From: Liolophura sinensis
Lineage: Eukaryota; Mollusca; Polyplacophora; Chitonida; Chitonidae
Assembly (NCBI RefSeq): GCF_032854445.1
Contig: NC_088295.1
Coordinates: 66,011,249-66,075,248 of the forward strand
Reading direction: 5' to 3'
Length of the DNA stretch: 64,000 nucleotides
Shown here: positions 1-12,500 of the stretch, piece after piece
Layout of the letters: each line of letters opens with the position of its first letter
Numbering within the stretch: the first letter of the stretch is position 1
Position numbers and translations under genes: made by a program
Notes under the pieces: generated by a model
Seen by the model: the letters and a program-made list of their open reading frames with translations, nothing else
The model's database searches: none
What the model was told of the DNA's origin: nothing

Positions 1-2106
1 GTCAAAGGTGGTGTGATCAGCTTTTTTTCGTTTGGCCGTTTTTTTCTTGATCAGTCAGTGGGCGACCAATATTTATTTGATCAGAGCAACCAAATCCTTC
101 TGGCAGTGTACCTTTCCCGCGCAATGGCGACTCGGGTCCAAGCTGTACTGACCTTTGTTCTGTTGTAATGCACCAGTACTATGTATGTAGGCCTACGTAA
201 TAACTAGTGTGCTAATAAAGTGTTATCACAAATTAAGGCAGGAATGAACAGCAGATTACACAACTCTGGTTCGAATTTCTTTAGTCAGGTATGGTTTCGA
301 TTTTTACTTTGAGAGGCACATAATGCATTAAATTAACCGAAGAATTTTTCTTTCTAATCAGAAAAGTTCATACGTTGGTTTTATAAATTGACCTGTATTT
401 AGTTAAAGGATTTTAAGGTGTGTTTTGCATGTTTTTTCTATTTAATCAAATGGTTCGGCGGTTCCATTAAAAGACCAAAATAAATGCAGGAAAATCGGTG
501 ACAAAGCTGAGTTTTAACGTTTGTCGTCAGGATAGGTAATATTTGATAAACCTAGTGAAGGGACCTGTGCAAAGAATGCGTCCTTCTACCGTAACTCAAA
601 CGGATGGATTGTTTCCTCAAAGTAGCCTCCCTTGACAAAGTTCACCGGATCGTTTGGGCGTTTGCGATATAAGGGAGATTGCTATGTCAGTTATTGGTTT
701 GGTCATACAACTCTTTTTAAAAATACATATTACCATGCACGTCAAAATCAATGGAATGATTACCCAGGAAAATAAACCATCGAAGTCACTGTCAACACAT
801 CGCATACAAACAATAGGTAAAGAAGTACATCTTCTATTCGTGCACGTGTTTCATGTTCAGGTCTAGAACACATTGTCACCAATTAACATCAACTGGTGCC
901 AGAGGAAGAAAGTTGTTGGTCAAATACATATATAGGCGCATGCATGTAGGTATATCCTGTGAAAGCGTATAACATACACATGAGCAAAAATGTATTATTT
1001 AATTTTTCATTTCATTGTTTCTCGTGGCAACTTACTCAAGAATGCTACACCAGTAATTTTTTTCACAGGAAGAAACCCATAGTGCCTGGGGTAAACCATC
1101 GACCTTTGAGAAGTTAATGATGAACATTCTCACGTTTGACGTAGGCCTACAGATTTGCACACCACGATATGGTTTGGAGATAAGCGATCTTCAAGGAACA
1201 TTACTGACTGTGCATGCGAACAGTCACACGAGCGTCGTCAACCGGTCATCGTCACCACTGTAAACACGTATATGTACAAGAACCAATCTTACCAATGTCA
1301 TATCACTGTCCAGAATAGAAGAAAATCGGTCGAATCGTTCTAGATTTATTCAACTTTAAACAACTGGAAACAAAGTCATATTACTTTTCATGCACAAAAA
1401 AAAAAACAAAAAAAAAAACAAAACAAAACAAAACAAAAAACATCCCCATTCACCTCACTAAATGATGTTACACACGCATTGTCCAAACTTGAAAGCAATC
1501 AGTCACAATGTTCTTGAGTCACTCTCAGTATACAGTTAACCAACTGGGAAACAGAGATATCTCTGGCAGTCATGTTGTTTGGCGCACATCCCTGAAAACC
1601 AATTCCATCCGCTCTTTCATTGATGTCGTATCTCTTTCCATGTGATATTGGAAAGCAATCAATCACATAATTTATTGCCTGGACATTGTTTGACCTACGG
1701 AATTACGGAATCACATATAACAATGGAATTATTTGTTTCAAGTGCAAATATACAGTGCTATTAGAGTATTTGGCGGGAGTTTAAGGCCATACTTAAGAAG
1801 GGTTGACGGCGATCACATTTATGGGTTGTGCAAGGTATCGTCAGTGAACACCAAAAAATTCCCCTTGTACATAATTTGTAATACCCGTGGGGTTTTAATA
1901 GCTGTTACAAACGTGTATTAACTTTATTTACAACATTTAAACATTTTGATCAATACACACGATTGTCACGATATACGCAGATCCACGTGGTAAGCAAACA
2001 ACAACCGAAAATAATACATTGGTTTTTTTAAAAACATATATTCAAGCGCTGAAGGACGCTATTACATCATACATATGTTGGCAGAAAGTACGGAAGTTAT
2101 CTCCCT
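1..2106. other. Gene-poor flank with no supported coding region
   Basis: I see no exon with splice signals here. It holds one copy of a dispersed repeat (about 101-300), a poly-A/AAAAC-rich tract near 1387-1440, and a fragment at 1071-1165 related to the SINE-like repeat at 10201-10370. A minus-strand AATAAA at 1923-1928 could be the poly(A) signal of the exon at 2107-2238. Confidence 0.5.
101..300 (+). repeat. Dispersed repeat D, copy 1
   Basis: The text around GCGCAATGGCGACTC, followed by GGTCCAAGCTG, recurs near 50895-50965 and 52870-52950 in the same orientation. A second block, containing CAGATTACACA, lies at about 238-270 here and about 53000-53020 in the third copy. The spacing between blocks is similar, which suggests one diverged element rather than chance. 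The class is unknown. No terminal repeats were recognised. Confidence 0.5.
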
Positions 2107-2238
2107 TTATACAGTTTTGTTAATTCTAGATGGCGCTTCTCTCTGCTCTCGTAGATCTCCGAGGGATCGTGATGTGTAGCGTGAGTATTTGTTCCAGGCT
2201 ATGTCGGCAACGATCAGGGAGAGCCTCTCGTAAAACTC
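2107..2238 (-). CDS. Probable 3'-terminal coding exon of an unrecognised gene
   Basis: On the minus strand a good acceptor (TATATCATTTCAG) is followed by 44 codons, read in phase 0 as EFYERLSLIVADIAWNKYSR and on to a TAA stop at 2107-2109. The peptide is rich in charged and aromatic residues like a folded domain end, and an AATAAA lies about 180 bp downstream. A second frame is also open for most of the exon, so the phase is not certain. I found no convincing upstream exon before the neighbouring gene's stop at 3432. It could be an alternative last exon of that gene or the end of a gene nested further away. I do not recognise the family. Confidence 0.4.
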   Translation of the reverse strand, partial: EFYERLSLIVADIAWNKYSRYTSRSLGDLREQREAPSRINKTV

Positions 2239-3431
2239 CTGAAATGATATACAGACCCGGTTATACATGCAGGTATATACATAAATAGTGCAACAAATGA
2301 CAGGTCCACCTATCCAACCTTATTGCATCTGACACCATATATATATATACAGACGCGAGCATCCCGACAGGGGCCGATTCCAGAAAGCGTTTTTTTAAAT
2401 TATTTTGTTTATTTTTTGTTCCAAAAAGTTCTCATTGTGCTACATTTATCTAAATATCACACCGTGTTCCCAGTTTTAAATTAACTCCTTGAGTCCAAAA
2501 ATAAGCATCAAAACTGGTCTTGTGGAATTGACCACTGGGTAACTTTTAGCACATAGTTGCTGTCTATAGTTTCACTGTAACATTCAGAACAGGTTTTAAC
2601 GGTTCTGTTTTATCTAATCTTAGCGTACGGCTGTGGTGACTTTCAACGGTGACAGCTGTCAAAAACAACTTAGTTGGGTGGTGAGCCCAATAGTAAGCTG
2701 GTTCGGCATTTCCAGTATGTTCCCAGTATATTCATCAGTGAGGGCATTTCCGACCACTCACCGAATATATGCATAAAACAGATTGGTTATAAAAACTATA
2801 TAATATGCCTCAAAATGAAACTTAATTTCATTTGTTTTTGCTGTTTCTTCGTTATGTTTAAAACCATACTTTTTGTTTTATAGTACCTTTTAAACTGTCC
2901 TTCAAGATTTCTACTCACAGCGACAAAGACAGCCGCAACTACAAACCACAAGGGACATCATGTGACTATACAATAGAGACCTTTAGTTAAAAGTTCAACT
3001 GGTTACATGTAACTCCAAACTAGGTAAACAAAGAAAATTTGTAGTTTGAATTTGGAGGTTACAGGTTACAAGTTGTAACTTCTAACTACAGGTGTTTGTT
3101 ATGCTTACAATTTAATAGCATTCCCCATGGGAAAATTACGTCTGGTCGATATTTCACTAAATAACGTAATCAAAAAACGCTGTGGTTTGCCGTTGTTGTG
3201 GTTGTCGCGTTCAGTGGAAAATTGTAAAAAAAATCACCGTATTTGATCCCGTGTACGTGAGGCTCCGAGCTAGTCTCAGCGTCGGACTTGGAGTACAGTT
3301 CACTGTGTCATGTGAACGATTGAAATCGAAATCCATTTTGTCCACGGATTTGTTCAAATTGTGACTGACTTCCTCTTGTTGATAACACTGTGTTGACGAT
3401 GGCTCTAAACTGGAATCTGCAACGGAGCTCT

Positions 3432-6400
3432 TCAGACAGCCCTCCGATTTGATGAAGAAAAATTTACCGGGTTCGATTGTGTCTGGATCGGGAATACCCT
3501 CTTCTTTAATTGTCGAATTCGCCTGGGGAGTTCCAGTTTCTCGTGAAGGTCTGCAAAATGATCGTCAAGATCAGCAATGTCTGGGCGCGATTTCACAATG
3601 GATTCGCGCACGTTTGAGTACTGAGAAGGAATATCCCTTGACCTGGTTTGACACAACTGATTCCAGCTTCCACCGACGAATTTAGTATCAAAACTGTCCT
3701 TGGCCAGGAGTAAAGTACCCGTCATGCTGCCTCGAAAGTAAGGCGTCGACTCGTAGTTTTCATCTTGCAAGAAAGCCTCTGTCCGGATGATAACGGATGT
3801 AGGGGGTGTTGTTGCTGTCTCTGTCTGAGTGGACACCGACGTGAGGTCCTCTTCCAACTCAAACTCGTCAGACAAGACCTGCTCCCCGACGACGGTAAAT
3901 GGTTCCCTGTGCACCCAGGGCGATCTGCCCTCTCTACTGTGTCTGTGAGGCCGTCGTTTAGCTCTGTAGCGTGGGGATTTCGCCCCATAGACAATTACTT
4001 TAGAGCCGATCAACCGTATCTTGGAATGGTCGTGATTACAGCTTTTCCTCAGGCACAACAAGGCACTCAAGATATCATTTGGTATCTCCTGTGGTTTGTG
4101 TAGACTATAGACCTTAACTGTTGGAGGCGGTGGACGGAATGGTCTTAGCCCAAGTCGAGGAGCATCGTTAATGGTCCTTTCCTCCCTATCTTCAATCAGA
4201 TCTTCCGTCTCTGAATTTATTGACCTAGTGGCTATTCGGTTCAAATCTGGAGCTGCTGCCGTTCGGTGCAAATCGCCAGAAAATGGAAGAGCTTGTTGGG
4301 TAACAGCGCTAGCCGGCCCTTCCCCGGAGTTTCCTATCTGTGCCACCGGTACTCCCTCTAAGACGTACTCAAAGTCTTCCAACCCGATTGTGTCCTCTTG
4401 GACTGTGCCGGGTTCATCTCTATTTGTTGTGTTTTGATCTTCCTGAGATTGACCCAAATGTGTAAGCTGTTCATCTTCATTTTTCCGAGATTTTACGGAG
4501 AGAACTGTAACATAGAGCAGTTGGCTTGATTTGAGACAAAACTTAAATTGTCTTCTAAGGCAAGGAATTAATCTTGAAAATTACAAGTTTGTAAGCTTTC
4601 ATTAAAGATGAAAAATTGCTAGAAAAAAACAAAACAAAACAAAAAACTTCAGACAGTTCTTCGGACATGATTTTGAGTAAAAGCAAGAGTATTAAAAACT
4701 CAACAGATTAACAATTGCCTTAGAATATACCAGTACGATTATGGTACAACGTACGGTCATAAAAACTGCACCCATCAAATCCACCCATCAAGCATGACAC
4801 CAAACAAAGCACTAGGCTGGTGAGACCAAACCCCATGGCAAACTCCAGCACAGCTTTCCCACAGCGTAGATTTGTGACTTGATTGTAGGCATCTGTAAAA
4901 TACAAGAGACATGTAACAACGACCTGAGATTGGCCGGAATGTGTAAGCTCTTTATCTTCATTTTTTCCGAGATTTTACGGCGAGAACTGCAACACAGCGC
5001 AAGATGAATGAATAAATGAATGCTTGGGGTTTTAACGTCGTAAGTAGCAAATTTTCAGTCATATAGCGACGAGCAGTCATTAGATGGTGTGTACATTTAC
5101 TGTGTCTTCTTGCAGCATGGCGAGCCCATGCCGCCCAAAAATAACAAGAGGAGATAGACGAAGAAGAGAGACTGGCCTCAGGATCATGAAGATGACTTGG
5201 GTTTGAATGTGTGAGATGTAGTTTTATATTTAAAGCAGTTATTTCTTTAAACTGGAACTAACGTAGGGGATAATTAGATAAAAATTAAGAATTGTGTTAG
5301 AACTTCGTGACAAAAATTAAATTCTACGATGAAGAATAATTCCGAAAGGTATGACTAAGTTTCAACCTAGTCTGACATAGTTTTCTGCGCATGGAGTTTG
5401 TAGTAATAACAACCGATCAGAAGTTGAGGGACTTCTTTTCAAGAAAGTCGCAATTGGCTCTTCAAATCTATATTAACATATTGTTAATTTTCACCGTAAT
5501 TTCATACGAAAAATTTTTGCAGATGGGCCATTAATGACTGCTAAAGACAGTGAGGCTGAGGCGCTCCTTGCCCGACGGGTGCTAAATGAGTATCGGATCT
5601 TGGAGAATGCTTTTGAGACTTTTTTTTTTAACAAGTGAAAGTGATAACTTTGTGGTACGCTTGTGAGGCTTACTTCGTTTATACAGAACGCTAACTGGAA
5701 ATGTAAACTATGAAAGATCATTCTTACATCAGCTCTTCCTTACCATACCAAAATGCCGAAACCCACGCCGGTATCGCGACGGAAGCAATACGGACTTGAT
5801 TCCAGAAGGAAGAGATACAACTATGTTTATCCGGCGATTGGGTCTTCTCTGAACCGCTCCGAACTAGTTCCGCCGAGTTCAGAATATTGGTGACAACTTT
5901 GCCGAGTGTATCGGGGATGCCTTTCTCTTTCCTTCCAACGTCTCCAGGATACTTCAGGCAATCTTCACCACTGAGAAAGGACCGATCAGATGCAAATGCG
6001 GATTAATGCCATTTATCTTGAATGGCGACGAGACGAAATGAACCAAAATCTTTTGAGGCCTTCTAAACTGCAGTCTCAATCTCACATACCCTTTCATTGA
6101 GAAGTAACTGTGTTAAATTTATTTGTGTATATTCGTTGTTCGAGGTTACGCTTACCACAGGCGCTCAAAACCAGAATAAACCCTACAAATGCCATATACC
6201 AGCCTCCTACATTTATAAGCAGTAAAGGTATGAAACGACTTTCGGCTGGCACCACCCATTGTCTCCAAAATTCAAAGCCTTCAGCCTGCAACTTTTTCAC
6301 CCCCTTCCTACTTGTGGGTATAATCTTCTCGAATCCACTGTAAGTATTTCCAAAACCAGTGGTATTTTGTCCCGATGGCACTCGTATGTGCTATCTGACC

Positions 6401-6478
6401 TCATAAGGCATCGGTTGTGCCCACGCGCCATCTTGCTTAGAAAGAAATTTGTCTCTACTATCTATCTATATCTATATC

Positions 6479-6527
<49 letters not shown>

Positions 6528-8310
6528 TTAGTAGAGTAATATGGACGCGTGGACACAACCGATGTCTTATGAGGTCAGGAAATGTGAGGCTCCATATATA
6601 CATGTGCAATCTCACCACAGTGAAATAACCATCTTTTGTAACATTTTTTTGTTAACTATCATTGTGGCACAATTTTCTGTTAGTATTTGTCATAACCTGT
6701 AATGAATAACATAAGGAATGAGTGTCCGTGTGTTTGTGGCAGCGTGACTTCAGACGCAAAGGATTGTGGGATCGTGCACTCCTTTACCATCCTTGAGACG
6801 ATCGCCACGTTTTGATTATGTCCTAACGAAATTCCCTTTTATTCTTCTTCAGGTATGAATTCACGCAGATTCCTTTATCCATATGATAGTTGTTGATAGT
6901 TACTTGTATAGTTATGCCGAATGAGCACATTGTTGTATTAATTAGTAGATTAGCTTACAAAGTAGTTGTCTATCGGTCACCTTCAGACGTCGTTGTTGTT
7001 TCCATTTAATTAACATTACGTAATGTTACGCTTCGCATTCGCTAGATTTCTGATTGAAATAACAACAGTTTTAGCTCAGTATATTTAACGATAAGTTGTG
7101 TCTTTTAATAGTTTATAACGCAGTAAAGCTAGATAGAAAGCCTGAGTGGCTCAGAGGAATATTTCCTTACGTATTCGTAGTAGAAATCCACGAATGTGTG
7201 CGATGTCAAAAAAATGGGCGACTACTTTTGTTGGAATAATGGAAATAAGGGGCTTAACTCTAAATGTCAAAAGACAATATGTGTCTGGGAAGTGTAATAT
7301 ATTGTAACTTTCTTTATTTTTTTTTTTCCAAAACTGTATAGGGGTTTTGCAGAGTTAACAGTTGTTGTATAAGTATATATAGATTTATTTCTTTAGTTCA
7401 TATTTGTGTAAAGCAAACTCATGTCACAATTCATTTAAACACATTGTATTACTTTATTTCAATTAATTTACAGTATCCCATGAAAATTAATTATGATTTG
7501 TTGTTATTTAAATCGTGCAAACATTTACCATCCTTGAGACGATCGCCACGTTTTTGATTATGTCCTAACGAAATTCCCTTTTTATTCTTTCTTCAGAATA
7601 AAACCATGTGAATGTTATACAGTATGTCATCTGGGTCTTACAGAAGCACATACAAATGCCACTGGGACAAAATACCACTGATTTGGGAATATTAACGGTG
7701 GATTCGAGAAGATAATAGCCCCAGGTAGGGATAGAAGTGGAAATGTTGGAGGTTGGAAGGCTTTATTTCTTTTTTAATTTTTGAGACATTGGATGGTGCC
7801 GACCGAAAGTCGTTTCATACCTTTACTCCTTATATATATGTAGGACGCTGGTACTAGTATATGGTATATATAGGGTTTAGTCACATGACTGTTTTAACTG
7901 TAACAAAAATAGTAATCAGACTCGAAACTCGTTTAGACTTGCGTAACTAGTACACCAGTAGGCGTAAGTTAGAAAACTTTCGGCAGAAGACATATAAAAT
8001 CACTTGGCCATAAAGGGCCTGCGTGGAATGACAATGCCTCAGCTACATGGCGGTGTACTTATCGATGAGATACCATGGGACAGTGTCAACAAAACCATCC
8101 TAAATATGACAACATATCTCTTTAACATGCGTTGCTATGACAGTTACAATTGTCTTAGTCTGCGATAACTTTTGTGGTACATTTGGACCTTTTATCAGCC
8201 CTTCCACGATTACAAAGCGTTCTATGTGAACTCGTTGTAACTTACCGAGTGCACATAGAAAACACCACAATCCATACTGCAACAGCAAAGACACCGCAAC
8301 CCACTCTCAT
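3432..8310 (-). CDS. Predicted 485-aa protein with three hydrophobic segments and a long C-terminal tail (4 exons)
   Basis: Four exons join with consistent phases: 8310-8246 (ATG, donor GTAAGT), 6337-6156 (donor GTAAGC), 4892-4755 (donor GTACGT) and 4504-3432 (stop). The summed length is 1,458 nt, an exact multiple of three. Hydrophobic segments lie at about residues 5-20, 58-81 and 98-118, the last two separated by a short loop starting at Asp83. The remaining 360 or so residues form a polar, probably cytoplasmic tail rich in Ser, Thr, Pro and Arg, with an RRPHRHSRE basic patch. The first segment could be a signal peptide or a signal anchor. I do not recognise the family. A DUOXA-like relationship was considered and not supported. 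An intervening exon in the 1.9-kb first intron cannot be excluded. Around this gene are an inverted copy of exon 2 (7640-7876) and a duplicate of the exon 4 start (4921-5006). Confidence 0.6.
4921..5006 (-). pseudogene. Duplicated and frameshifted copy of the exon 4 start
   Basis: This block repeats about 80 bp of 4436-4510, covering the splice acceptor and first coding bases of exon 4 of the adjacent gene. It keeps a usable acceptor (TGTGTTGCAG) and then the same CTC-xCC-GTA-AAA-TCT-CGG codons. An extra A in the following A-run (six rather than five) puts a TGA in frame. It looks like a dead tandem duplicate of the exon boundary, lying in intron 3. Confidence 0.7.
5006..5160 (-). repeat. SINE family B, partial minus-strand copy
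   Basis: The stretch begins TGCTTGGGGTTTTAACGTCG, the reverse complement of the 3' end of the complete element at 25828-26188, and continues through the matching CAGTCATAT segment. The ACTC-type tail is represented by a GAATGAATAAATGAATG tract. Confidence 0.6.
6394..6580. repeat. Short inverted repeat flanking a TA microsatellite
   Basis: The left arm at about 6395-6430 (CTGACCTCATAAGGCATCGG) is matched by its reverse complement at about 6541-6580 (CCGATGTCTTATGAGGTCAG). Between the arms lies a TATC then (TA)n microsatellite at 6455-6523. The arms could fold into a hairpin of about 35 bp, consistent with a small MITE or a replication-slippage palindrome. Confidence 0.7.
6782..7598. repeat. 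Direct repeat pair of about 70 bp
   Basis: The block ACCATCCTTGAGACGATCGC through TTATTCTTCTTCAG occurs at 6782-6853 and again, nearly identical, at 7526-7598. The second copy has one extra T after CACGTTTT and extra T's in the pyrimidine run. The 0.7 kb between them is AT-rich with no exon seen. Confidence 0.8.
7640..7876 (+). pseudogene. Inverted, decayed copy of exon 2 of the three-TM gene
   Basis: Read on the plus strand, this segment matches the minus-strand sequence of 6393-6170: shared blocks include GGGACAAAATACCACTG, GGTGGATTCGAGAAGAT and CGAAAGTCGTTTCATACCTT. The copy has lost the open frame through several stops and a T-rich insertion after the GGAAATGTTGGAGG block. It lies in intron 1 of the gene, opposite in strand, so it is a non-functional inverted exon duplicate. 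Confidence 0.8.
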
Positions 8311-9568
8311 GGTTTGACAATCAAAGACGTTTACAGTATTCGCGTGGCAATTACGAACTATCACTTGGGTGTTACATTCCGTCCATGGTTCAATTGGGTC
8401 AGTTTGAAAGGACGACGGTTTAGCCGACGTCAACAAAATGGCGTCATAGCAGAACAGTATGACGCCATAGTATGACGCTGTAGAAATTGAGGGAATCTGT
8501 TTGACGCTGGAACGACGAAATGGAAATACAAATGTGTTACCTTGTAAAGTTGGAGCGCTGCCTTAAAGGGCCTTTATTTGTTGTTGGGAGTAGAAAGTCC
8601 CCGAGTGTGAACCATATGTGATTTTTGAATTCGATATCAAATAGAGCTTACTAGACTGTATGAACTCCGTCTAGTCCACGAAAGTCCTATAGTGTTGACT
8701 TTATTCATTTCAAATATTGTACAGAATTGCTCGTTTTTTATTCCTTATCTAAAGATATAAAAAAATATTCTACATTTTATGAATTGAAAAGCGTCAAGCC
8801 AACAGAAAGCCGGTTTGTGTATCGGCTGACAGTGGAATGTCAGTGCGCATGACTGAAACACTGTCGATCATCTGACACATGAAGTCAAGACAACAACAAC
8901 AGCCGACCAACCAATTCACTCGAATTGTCCTAAGGTTATTCTGTATATATTAGCTTACCTGTCAGTCTTATTAACATTGTGGATTTCCACCCATAGATGT
9001 GGTGGATATTTAGTCAGGGCAGATACTATCTACTGATAAAAATTCTTCATCCAACAGCCGGTGTGTAGCCGGCATAGCTTGTAAATAGTCATGTCGCTAT
9101 GATTTCCCATGACAGCCTGTATAACGGATAATGCTGCTATGAGTCTATCAGTTAGAGGGCTGAAGAGTATGACGAGCTACACCCGCTGAAATTATGAGCG
9201 TGTCTAATCACTGACAGTTTCTATAATAAAGCAAACAACGAATAGAATACTTGAAAGGGGCGAGGCAGGAAATGAAGCTTGCGTGTGCACGTAGCCCAGC
9301 TTTCTCGCTTTCAAATACAACAACAACGTAATTCTTCAAGACTATGATTACACATATACTGGCTCACATGATACAAAATAAATGAATGATTATGGCTTTA
9401 CGCCTCTAGTTATTCAGCCATACATTTGTTCCAGTGAACCTGCTGTCTATTTTTGGATGAGTTTTTAGCTCAAGCAGAGCATATATCAACAAGCGTGGAA
9501 CACGGTGAATGGACCGTACATGTAAAATGTCAGAAATGCTTAAAGAAGATCCACAACTGTTTAACGTT

Positions 9569-12500
9569 CTAATACTGTTGGTCGAGTTTATATACGCCCA
9601 CGTGACCGCAACGTCTGTCGCGAAGACGTCCCAGGAAGTGCAGAGCTGCTTGCTGATTGGTTAATCCATCCGAGCACTCACTTAGCAGAATAAACATGAC
9701 GTCATCAGTGTTAGGCGCTAAGTGTTTGTAAAATGAAACACGCTGAAGGCAGAGTTCTTCTGGACATTTCCAGAGGACGAAATCCGCCCCTGTCCACGTT
9801 CGCCATGACATCGCCAAACTCTCAGCGTTCCCGTCCGTCTTGAATGCCATTAGGTAATAAATTGTGTTGTCACTTGTTGGCCGTTTCGGCAGTATTGTCG
9901 TGCCTTCTCTGGCAATAGTTTCTTCTTCTTCATACATACCTTCAAATACAGACAAACTTATTTATTTCGATATTGATTTAAATGGTTTAAATTAAATTCA
10001 AATTATTTTATCTTTGGCCTAAAACAGTATCTGTCTGATTTGTGAGTGGGAGAACCCATCGTTACTGACCAATTCAGTAGAAAACATACAAAAAAAAAAA
10101 TAAAATAAAAATAAAACTGCAACCGATTCAGAGAAAGCAGGAATACAAAATGGCTCTTTCGTGCGCTTTGTCTCACTGAAGGGCACCCCAATAAAATAAT
10201 CATTTATTTATTTGCTTGTTGTTTAACGCCAAACGTAAAAATCTTTCCCTTATACCATGGCGGTCATTTTCATAGGTAATTGAAACGGAGTGTCCAGGGT
10301 AAATAACTGACCTTTGGAAAGTCAGTGAGGAGCTTTCCCACATGGGACCCTCAGGTATGCCCCTCATTTTGGTGGCAGATATGCGGACGTCAGCTAATTT
10401 AACCTTAGGCTACGGCCAGCTCACGAATGCTTATATGGATGTTGTTTTACTTAAAGAATCCAATGAAATCCTGCAAATATCGCAAGGTTAAGTGAAAATG
10501 GCCTCTGACGAGCGTAGTTACGTGCTAGTTACATTACCCACTATCGGTCCGAAGGCAGATCATAACGTCTGATTTCGTCAAATTTGGATTTCCATATTGT
10601 TTCAGTGGGAGCTCACCATGTTTTGTGGATATATATTCAGGACGCTGAACGGGCTGATACAGCCGGCCTCCCGTACACCGAGCGATGATCTCGACTGGTG
10701 GCTTCTTCTCTTTCGGAAATAATGACGTCACGTCCCAATACGTCATGCTGACGTACTGGAACATCGCTGAAAGGTATGCGCAGAACTGACGACGTCATAC
10801 AGTATTTATAGGCAATTGTAAAAATATCATATTTGTTGTGCTTTTTGACATTTTCGGATAAAATGGTCAAACTGGACGGCACTAACCGCAGCTAAATGAA
10901 CAATTCCCCCCACTACATATAAAGGTGCCCTGCTTGGAATTGTAAAGATTCGTTTTAAGTATTTTTGAATCTCGATCAAGCATCCAGATCACACTACCAG
11001 GCTTGAATCAAACTGGTGAGCGACCTAAAGGCGATGTTGCGGCAAATCCATCAACAACATTTACCACGTAGACAGACTGATAAATGCCCATTGAGACATA
11101 ACGTCCTTGGTGTAGGTAACTACAGAAGGCACCCCAAGAACGCAAATCTCCTCTGCAGCTAAATGTCGTGACAAGAGACAATACAAACTCCTATGTCATA
11201 ACGATCAACATCAAATTTAATGAACTGGTGCTTGGCACAAAGTGAATTTAACTGTGCACAAAAGTTTCATCCAAATCGATCCCGTTCAAAACTTTTTCTA
11301 TGGAGTTGCTAACAAACAGACAGACAAACAAACGCAGGCAAATACATAATACCTCCTTGGCAGTGGTAAAGACAGCCACACAGCATGCAGACGGAACCCA
11401 ATTCAGCGGCAATGTTTGTACAAATGTTCGAATACAACTCACATTATGACAGCACGAGAGACATCGTTCAGGGATATATTGAAGGCACATCCAATGGATA
11501 AACTTGCAATCGATTAGCAATACTTACGATCTCGTTCTAGACTTTTCAGGAGAAAACCCTCGGCGTAATATTTCTGCCGTTTGGCATTCCTGCAGGGTCG
11601 CAGCCATTCCAGAAATTTGCCGCCACTATCCTCATTATCAGCTTCAAAAAATCGGAAATTTGCGTGAATGTGGATATCGTCATTTCGTGTTTTGTCCATG
11701 GAGGAATATCTTCTTCCATGCTTATTACCATCTTGGGAGTAGTCGGGATTTGCTTTCACCCGAGCACCTGGAAAGAAACAAGAAAGAGAGCAATTTATAT
11801 CCTGGCTTCCAGCAATGTTTTGGCTAGTGGATATCCGATACAGCAGACTTACAGCATAGAGAATAAATCCAGAGCAGCGACGTCAGTGTCATAGACACAC
11901 ATCATCAACTGAGCCATGTAATGTCCTTTACTCAAACTGCCATACATACCATTCTATGATACACATGCACTAGCGGACACATTCTGGTCGTAACACACAC
12001 GTGAATTGAGTCAAGGAATCTCCTGAAAACACGACGTGAATCTCTGAAACTCCCATGGTTGGGCATACCTGTACTAGCGGACATACTCCGGTCGCGACAC
12101 ACGACGTGAACTGAGTCATGTAATATCCTAATCTCTCGTGGTTAGGCATACCTGTACTAGCGGTCATTCCATTCTCCAGTCGCGACACACAACGTGAACT
12201 GAGTCATGTAATATCCTAATCTCCCATAGTTAGGCATACCTGTACTAGCGGACCTACTTCGGTCGTGACACACGACGTGAACTGAGTGATGTAATCTCCT
12301 AAACTCCCATGGTTAGGCATACCTGTACTAGCGGACATATTCTGGTCGTGACACACAACGTGAAATAAGTCATGTAATATCCTAATCTCCCACGGTTATG
12401 CATACCTGTACTAGCGGACATACTCTGGTCGTGACACACAACATGAACTGAGTCATGTAACATCCTAATCTCCCACGGCTAGGCATACCTGTACCAACGG

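Noticed and set aside
3432-8310. DUOXA (dual-oxidase maturation factor) assignment for the three-TM gene
   Set aside because: Some W and G positions near TM2 and TM3 looked similar, but the number and spacing of TM segments and the missing extracellular glycosylated loop do not fit.
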